Positions 57,340-64,000 of a stretch of 64,000 nucleotides of DNA are shown one piece after another. Numbering within the stretch: position 1 is the first letter of the stretch; each line of letters opens with the position of its first letter. The notes beneath the pieces are model-generated. The model worked only from the letters and a program-made list of their open reading frames with translations. It had not been told where the DNA came from and did not search any database. Origin of the DNA: Siphonodentalium dalli (Eukaryota > Mollusca > Scaphopoda > Gadilida > Siphonodentaliidae); NCBI GenBank assembly GCA_032622095.1, contig CP136064.1, positions 48,488,073 to 48,552,072 of the forward strand, written 5' to 3'. The position numbers and the translations under genes were made by a program.

Positions 57340-58280
57340 ACATTAAGTTCAATGGAGCGGTTAGGAATGTAGAAAGTTTAAATGTTTAAATAATATCAGA
57401 TGTCAATCCAAAGAGCCATATAAAGTTTGGGATCAATTGGACGAAAAATGAGTTTAGTGATGCAAAGAGTAAAATCCAATATGGTTGCAGTCAGCAGTCA
57501 TGTTTTGATTGAGTATCCTTCAAATTTGATAGCTCCCATCTAGAAGTGATCCCGAACATGCCTGTAAATTAAAGCATTTCTCCAATAAATGTCAGCTTCC
57601 GCGTGTGCAATGGATTCAAATGTGACATCTAAGATGACAACCAGTGATTATGTATTTTAACAAAATTTAGAAACATTTGATGGATCCCCTCATGAGGGAT
57701 GTAGCCTGTAGGGTAAGGCGAAGGATTTTATCATGCAAAGAGTAAAATCCAAGATGGCAGCTGGCGGCCATGGTTTTTAACAATATTTGGAATTTTTTTA
57801 TAGCTCCCATCTTGTAGTCACCAAAAAGATCCATATGATGTTTGGTGACGATAGGATGAGGGATGTGGTCTGTAGGGTGTGCCAAAGACTAAGTCATGCA
57901 AAGAGTCAAATCCAAGATGGCTGCCAGTGGCCATGTTGTTCATCAAAAATAGTTCAAATTTGATAGCTCCCATCTAAAGGTGATCCTAAACATGCATGTA
58001 ACTTTTAAAAACAATTCTCCAATAATCTCCATGTTTTTTACCGAATTTTGGGAAAAATTGATGGCTCCCATCTAGAGGTCACCCCGAAGATCGATATGAA
58101 GCTTGGAAATTGTTGACAGAAGGAGGCATGCATGAAAAATAAGAAAACATCGGGTTTTTTTTTATTTGAATGCGGGGTTTTGCTGAATCCGGGAGATATT
58201 GGGGGTTATCCGTATTTGCGGAATTGCCGTGGCAATCCGGGAGTCTCACGGACAATCTTAACAGCTCTGATGGATGCACT
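57340..58280. repeat. Module-repeat element (GATAGCTCCCATCT)
   Basis: TTTGATAGCTCCCATCTA.A., GTGATCC..AACATGC.TGTAA and AATCCAAGATGGC.GCCAG recur three to four times at irregular spacing. Unclassified repeat. Confidence 0.6.
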
Positions 58281-59792
58281 GACGAGTTGAGCTAAAAATG
58301 GCTGACATAATTCAGAAATGCCCAAAATATTGGCTAACATATTTCCATGTCAGCGCAGAACCTATTGGCCACCAAATACAAAAAACATGACATGGCCTAT
58401 TTGTTGAACTTATAATCAGAACATTTCCTTTGGGAATTACTCATCAATGAGTAATCAGTAAAATCAGGGTTAAAAAACTGGTAAAGCTACATTTCGTCGC
58501 ATCAGAAGTAAACACTTCTATATCCATTGTAACGGGAAAATGAGATATTGGTATCTTTCGATTCAGTGCGGGATTTCCTGTCCGAAAATCACCAGATTTC
58601 ATGATTATCAAATTTGAATGAGAGGCTGTGTAAATCTGTTCCATCTCAAAAACTCACTTTTTTGACAGTGCTATATTGTTCTATAGATCTCCATTGTGGT
58701 CCAATGAATCTATTTATCTTGTACCACGTGATTAAATAAATTTCAGTGCTAAAATGTTGTATTTCTGACCTTCAGTAGAAAGCAATGGAACCCAACCTTG
58801 GCAGAGAGCCAGCGAAGTGACTAGTTCGAAATAAAGCTTTCTCACTCCTAGGTATAAACATCTTATTGCTACGATAATTATTTGGTTAAAATAACACAGA
58901 AAATGGCATGATTTTTGCACATTTATATGATAAAAAAAACACTATTTTGTCTCTAAGCTCGTCATATAATAGTATTTTTACACCAGCTATCATACCTGGT
59001 GTGTACTATCTTCCAGAACAGAATGAGAACATGTGAACTGGGGGAGGTTCAAAATTTAAACTCGATTTCCCACAAAAATGAAAATATGGAGATAGAACAC
59101 TTCAGTTCTGATGTGACGATTTGACACAAGCCACACAGGCAGTTATATCCTCCAGCTAGTTAATTTCATATGTTCATCCCTCCTAAGACATTCAAAGTCA
59201 TGCACCTTTCTGTACTCTTAAAATAAGATACTATTATCACCTAGTATCTCCATGTTATGTTAACTCATTTCCCATCAATGGTCTGGTGATAGAGCAATAG
59301 ACAGAAACCACTTAACACAGGAACTTAGTAATTCTTTACCAAAAATAGCTTGATTACATGCCTCAGTGTTCCTATGGAAACCATTATCGGATTGCTTAAG
59401 GGAAATCATGTAAATGAACTGTTACCAAATACTCATAGATCTGTGTTGATATGACATGTTTGAAGAGCCGATGTCATTCCGACATGGGCGCTAATCAAAC
59501 AAATCTTTGTTCCAGCAAATAGACCACAATCACGGTATTATATTTGCCAATGTTTCCGCACTGATCCTGTTATGAGATCAATATTGCATCGACGGATACC
59601 AGCAGTACGTGACACTCAGTCACCAATATTTCAGCATATAGACAACCTCAAAATAAGTGCTCTCTCATTGATTTAAGGCAGTAAAGCTGTAACGCATTAA
59701 ATTGATCTTTTCTCCATATCGCACCAATTTTTTTAGTGCATGATAATTAGCTTAATAATATTTCAGTGCTTTCAGTCTAATGGCGCCACCTA
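58281..59792. other. Unrecognised sequence; one TTAA-4-type hairpin
   Basis: TTGTTGAACTTATAATCAGA ACATTTCC near 58399 with TACTCATCAATGAGTA. The minus frame at 58732-58920 has no recognised domain. The RUN-domain exons expected upstream were not found. Confidence 0.5.
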
Positions 59793-60005
59793 CAGTAATG
59801 CCCTAAGTAATCGACCCCTTAATCACAGCAGAATTATGGGTAACTTTTCAGGATTTAGTCGGAAATATGGCTTGTTGCCATTCATCAGAAAGCTCTCCCC
59901 GAGAGCTTTCCTATGAATGGCAACAAGCCATATTTCCAACTAAATCCTGAAAAGTTACCCATAATTCTGCTGTGGTTAAGGGGTCGATTACTTAGGGCAT
60001 TACTG
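59793..60005. mobile_element. MITE-A, full copy
   Basis: CAGTAATGCCCTAAGTAATC to GGGCATTACTG; arms differ at only a few bases. Confidence 0.88.
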
Positions 60006-60543
60006 TACGGATTCCCTGACAACCATGCCCATATCACTGGTTTGATATTGCAGCCCATATGTTACTGTATACACCCATCAGTAAGCCCAGTGGGCGTGAA
60101 TTTTTTTTTTAAATTTGGGACTGGGCTTACCTTCGAGGACCCCCCACATGCAAAATCTCAGTTCGCACTCATAGTGCTAATCTATTTAATGTTGTGTTTT
60201 ATATGAATCGTAATGTATATTAATTTGTTTTGTGTTTAATTATGTCAGATAAATATTCAAAATAAGACACAAATGTCATCTTATATATTGTAATACAGCA
60301 TTTTGAGAAACTTAACAGGGCAGGTAGTATTAATGAGATTGCAATGGAAATAGCTGGAATAATGCTTATTTTGTCATCTTCATTCAGAGTTAACCTGACA
60401 TCAATGTATACTCACCCTCTAAGTTTAAAAAAAATATGGATGGGCTTATCTACGAGGACAACCCCATGATGTGTTCCGGAGCAAAAACAAAGACTGGGCT
60501 TTTCCTCAGCCATAGTCTTTCATCAGATGATATTGTTTGACAT
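60006..60543. other. Unrecognised, with small GTAAGCCCAGT hairpin
   Basis: CAGTAAGCCCAGT near 60079 and ACTGGGCTTACC near 60120 are inverted; similar words recur near 60435-60500. Nothing else. Confidence 0.5.
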
Positions 60544-61012
60544 CAGGCCTCATAATATGGTGCCAGACATTTGCTGAATGAGGTCCCCAGAGGGTGAATT
60601 TAGTGTTACCCTGCAATGCTGGACCCCATTCGGCATGGCCTCATCTGCTATGGGAGACCTAGACTCAGATTTAAGTTCCACGATGGTGATGTGCACCCAT
60701 TGGGCACCTCGATTATGTGTTATGTCCTGTGCCAGTTTTGGGGATATAGAGAAATTAAACTAAAAAAGAAAAAAGAAAGTTTCTAAAGAAACTAAAAAAC
60801 TTGTTAATTTGATAATATTAGGTTCTATTAATCTATGATCTCTGTAATTTACAGGCTGACTTAGCCGGGGGTTATATTAACCTATATTATATAGAACTTT
60901 CGAGAGGAGATGAGGTCTAAGCAGAATGAGGTTTCCAGAGGGTGACTTTGGTGATGCTAGCCCACTGTGGGGACCTCATTCTGCAAATGTCCAGCACCAT
61001 ATTTTGGAGCCT
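60544..61012. repeat. FB-C copy with intact outer ends
   Basis: CAGGCCTCATAATATGGTGC CAGACATTTGC at the left, GCAAATGTCCAGCACCATAT TTTGGAGCCTG at the right: inverted ends of about 32 bp. Foldbacks partly deleted. Confidence 0.8.
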
Positions 61013-61486
61013 GTTCAACATAAATCATGTTGGCTCTTCTGATCAGTATTGTTACGCCATAAGTGAAAGCAAACTCATAGTATAGACACCATCAAAACAT
61101 TCTCCCAGACATGGATGTGATTTTTAGAATGTTTTCATTGTAACCACACGTATGTTACTCCATAGAGGGGGGGGGGCATGCTATTTCACATATGAGGTCC
61201 ATGATCACATCAAGGGAGAATGTTTTTATGGTGTTTATGATATCATCGGACTTCCTCCAGATGGTTTGGCAGGCAGCAGCATGCATGTGCCCTGAAAAAA
61301 TTCATGAACACAACAGATGTGGATACTTCCTGAAGGCATCAAAGTTTTTTCGTAACAAGTCATCAATAACCACTTGGCAACGTAATTGTAACATTGACAT
61401 CCAAATATTCATATTGGTAACTTTTCCCTTGTGTTGAAACCTTGACAAATTCATGTGCTCAGCTTCCTTATACAGTGGACTTCTTT
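61013..61486. other. Nothing recognised
   Basis: G-run at 61167-61176. Open frames on both strands (61192-61437, 61302-61523) show no known domain. Confidence 0.45.
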
Positions 61487-61740
61487 TTACCCTTTCATGA
61501 CAGGGGCTGCACTGGTGCAGCATTAATGATCCTGTGCCAGTGCATTATCTTATATATGCGTGTCTCTTATGAGAAGCCTCGCATATATAAGAGAATGAAA
61601 TGGCTTACAATGTCAAGGTAAATATTGTTAGGCCAATGTATTCTCTTATATCTCTTATATGGAGACTCGCATATATAAGAGAATGCAGTCGCACAGGGTT
61701 TTTGTAAAATTTCAGGAATCTCCAGTCATGAAAGGGTTAG
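61487..61740. mobile_element. TTAA-1 MITE
   Basis: TTTACCCTTTCATGACAGGG to AGTCATGAAAGGGTTAG (ends mutated). Two hairpin cassettes, the second missing part of an arm. Confidence 0.78.
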
Positions 61741-61754
61741 AAGTCTCAGTTGTT

Positions 61755-62280
61755 TATATATATAACAAGAGATGGACTGTCATCCGGTGCATACCACCTT
61801 ATGGCATACCGCCTAGTGTGGGCATATCTATATTAAACCTGATATACTGATATACTGATATACTGAGACAGATGGACCCAAAAATTAGCATTTTCATATA
61901 AACAAAGATAAATAACTATAGAACGAAAAACCAAAACAAAACAGTTGAACACACCATTAAATGTCCTCATAGTGGTGAACATCCGTACCAAATTTCATTG
62001 AGATCTGAGAATTACTGTTCAAGTTATGGCCTGAAGAGACATCGGACAGACCAAAAAGACAACATTTCCAGATAAACAAAGATGAATAACTCTAGAATGG
62101 AAACCGGATCAGAACGATGGAAACCTCTATTTAATGTCCTCATAGTAGTGAACATCCATAAAAAATTTCATTGAGATCCGAGTACTGCTGTTCAAGTTAT
62201 GACATGAACAGACATCAGATGGACGGACGGACAGGTGCAAAACAGTATACCCCCCCCTTTTTTTTTTAAATGGGGTATAA
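61755..62280 (+). repeat. ACAAAGATGAATAACTCTA element with GACG/CCCCCC tail
   Basis: Modules as at 41080-41535, ending GATGGACGGACGGACAGGTG and a CCCCCCC/T-run before GGGGTATAAA. Confidence 0.7.
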
Positions 62281-62602
62281 ATTATTACCATTGACTTATT
62301 CTAAAACCTATACCTGATATTATTAAGTTAATTGGGATTTAATGTCACTTTCAACAGCTAAGGATAATATAGCTGATAGGAGACCTAAATTCAGGCTACG
62401 TATCCATTTAATACAGCTCCCACTTTTAGAAGACTTCTGCTGCTGGCAGTGACTACTGCGATCCAATTCTTTACTCTATCTGGAACATGTCCCGAATCTG
62501 AGGCTATAAACATGTGCCATCATGCTCATCCGAGGATCACAATTGGCACATATCGTGAAACAATCTTTGCCAGCACTGTACGGCTTATAGCAAACTGATC
62601 AA
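62281..62602. other. Nothing recognised
   Basis: No supported feature. Confidence 0.5.
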
Positions 62603-63059
62603 TTAACCCTTTGAGTGCCATGGGCCGATCTCATCGGCCTAATTTACGGTGTGTAAAATCGGCCCTAAAAAAAAATAAAAAAAATTTGGGGTTGAATTTT
62701 TTTCAGGTATGCTTAAGCATGCTATAGCGAAATTAAAAACAAACTCGATAACACCTTAGGGGCATGTTATAACTCAAAACTATCACCAAGTATTCATAGT
62801 AATAATTTTGATGCCCATAAAAAACATAAGATTCCCTGGCACTAAACCTACTAAATATACCTGTTAAAGAATATAAGAAAAAGTTATTAAAATTGTAAAA
62901 AATTGTAAAAAATAATAACAAAAGTTGAAAAATTGTTAGGCCAATGCATTCTCTTATATATTCGAGGCGACCTATGGTCGACTCGCATATATAAGAGAAT
63001 GCATTGGCACAGGGTATATGGGTTGATACAAAAATCGGACCTGGCACTGAAAGGGTTAA
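62603..63059. mobile_element. TTAA-3 MITE, longer copy
   Basis: TTAACCCTTTGAGTGCCATG to CCTGGCACTGAAAGGGTTAA, inverted relative to 20988-21464, with the same interior and one hairpin at about 62938-63007. Confidence 0.87.
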
Positions 63060-63388
63060 ACAGTATTTATTCCATGTAATTTCATAATATATTAAATTAC
63101 AAATATAGAAGAATTCATGGATCAGATCCGAGTCATCCGACAGCAAGTGTTTGCTTATATGAGTCGTTTCCATGGTCTAAATGCCATACACCTTGTCGAC
63201 TGAACCACTAGGAGCCCAAAATGACTCGTTCCCATCTACATGTCATTATCCTGGTGGTAAGAATATTCTGACCCACCATAAAATAATACCTGTCAATGAC
63301 AGGTAGACATTGACAGGTAGACATGTGTACTTTTCAAGCCCTGATTGCAAGCAAATTAATTTATATGTTAAATACTCATTGACGAGTA
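63060..63388. other. Nothing recognised; short TGACAGGTAGACAT repeat
   Basis: CATTGACAGGTAGACAT-type words repeat at 63290-63330. Confidence 0.5.
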
Positions 63389-63501
63389 CAGTAATGCTCT
63401 AAATAATTGACTCCTTAACCACAGCAGAATTATGGGTAACTTTTCAGGATTTAGTCGGAAATATGGCTTGTTGCCATTCATCGGAAAGCTCTCACTGAGA
63501 T
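63389..63501. mobile_element. MITE-A, left half only
   Basis: CAGTAATGCTCTAAATAATT to GAAAGCTCTCACTGAGA; the right arm is missing. Confidence 0.8.
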
Positions 63502-63961
63502 ATTTTTGTGACAAAAAAGTATGAATTATATAGACAGAACATAATGCGCATCATAATCGAGAATCTTTTATGGAATAAGTTGAAGATGGCTCAAAGATAT
63601 ATTTCACGAAAGGGGTCTTAGCTTGATTGAAATGTGACTATATGCGGTGTCTGCAACAAGTTCGATAAAAGATTCTGGATTATGATGCCAGTTGTGTTCT
63701 GTATTTATTCCACACGCATTGTGTCGGATAAGTTTAAATCATGAATATGATCATCATTGATGCTATAACAACCTTTATTGTGATTTAAGTCTGATGAAAA
63801 ATTAGTAATTATCTCATCGGCTTGTATTCCACTTGTGATATACATGTACTACAAATGTATTCAATGGCTGGGATTACCTTAACAACATGTGCCTCATGTC
63901 AACGGGAGTGGAATAAGACCAATATTAAAGGGACATGCTCATGGGAACCTCCAAATTATAT
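63502..63961. other. Nothing recognised
   Basis: GATTCTCGATTATGATG-like and ATAAAAGATTCTGGATTATG words form a weak inverted pair (about 63553 and 63664). Confidence 0.4.
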
Positions 63962-64000
63962 ATGCGAGTCTCTCGGTGAGAGCTTTCTGATGAATGGCAA
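63962..64000. mobile_element. MITE-A right-arm fragment at window edge
   Basis: GCGAGTCTCTCGGTGAGAGC then TTTCTGATGAATGGCAA, cut by the window end. Preceded by TATATATGCGAG, as in the hairpin cassette. Confidence 0.6.

Noticed and set aside
54951-64000. Upstream RUN-domain exons of SGSM
   Set aside because: I looked for the expected phase-1 donor exon and conserved RUN residues and found none; they probably lie beyond the right edge.

Overview
This is eukaryotic, AT-rich, repeat-laden DNA that looks molluscan. The case for a mollusc rests on the repeats: elements ending in GACG/GGAC runs next to 'gtataccccc' tracts, a tRNA-headed SINE, and many palindromic MITEs. I cannot name the species. 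There is no bacterial-style gene layout, and almost every open frame lies inside a repeat.

The one well supported gene runs on the minus strand from about 54,950 to 611: an ortholog of vertebrate SGSM1/SGSM2 (small G-protein signalling modulator; RUN + PH-like Rab-binding + TBC Rab-GAP protein). I reconstruct 13 consecutive internal exons with matching phases (54799-54950, 54136-54279, 49434-49567, 30788-30855, 28393-28557, 22919-23071, 21959-22121, 20167-20231, 16940-17085, 16302-16376, 7910-8657, 5559-5638, 611-735). They total 2,218 coding bases, about 739 residues, in one frame. The RUN-domain start lies past the right edge and the end of the TBC domain, with its glutamine finger, past the left edge. 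Right of 54,950 I found no further exon.

The most striking observation is that three of this gene's introns begin with a minisatellite whose unit spans the exon-intron junction, so the 5' splice site itself is tandemly multiplied. The arrays are 42 exact 48-bp periods after the 5559-5638 exon (GTAAGT in every copy I read), 43 copies of 36/37 bp after the 20167-20231 exon (GTATGT in every copy), and seven junction copies of about 48 bp after the 54799-54950 exon (GTAAG in five). I call these donor-seeded arrays.

The introns are otherwise filled with non-autonomous DNA elements. (a) MITE-A is a TA-flanked, near-perfect palindrome of about 212 bp with 13 full or partial copies, several within 34-50 bases of a splice donor. 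(b) At least four families have TTAA ends and CCCTTT termini (piggyBac-like); three of them, plus a fourth non-TTAA element, share the same ~70-bp TATATAAG-bearing hairpin. (c) A double-foldback family carries the AGGGTGAA motif. (d) A ~4.9-kb inverted-repeat element at 9964-14826 has a GC-richer interior with 117-bp repeats. (e) Other features are long hairpins, a 43-bp array (5922-7292), an AT-rich 24/25-bp array (31520-31935), a SINE (34868-35465) and several GACG-tailed elements. The 18.6-kb intron (30856-49433) also holds a possible unrelated last exon (37126-37202).
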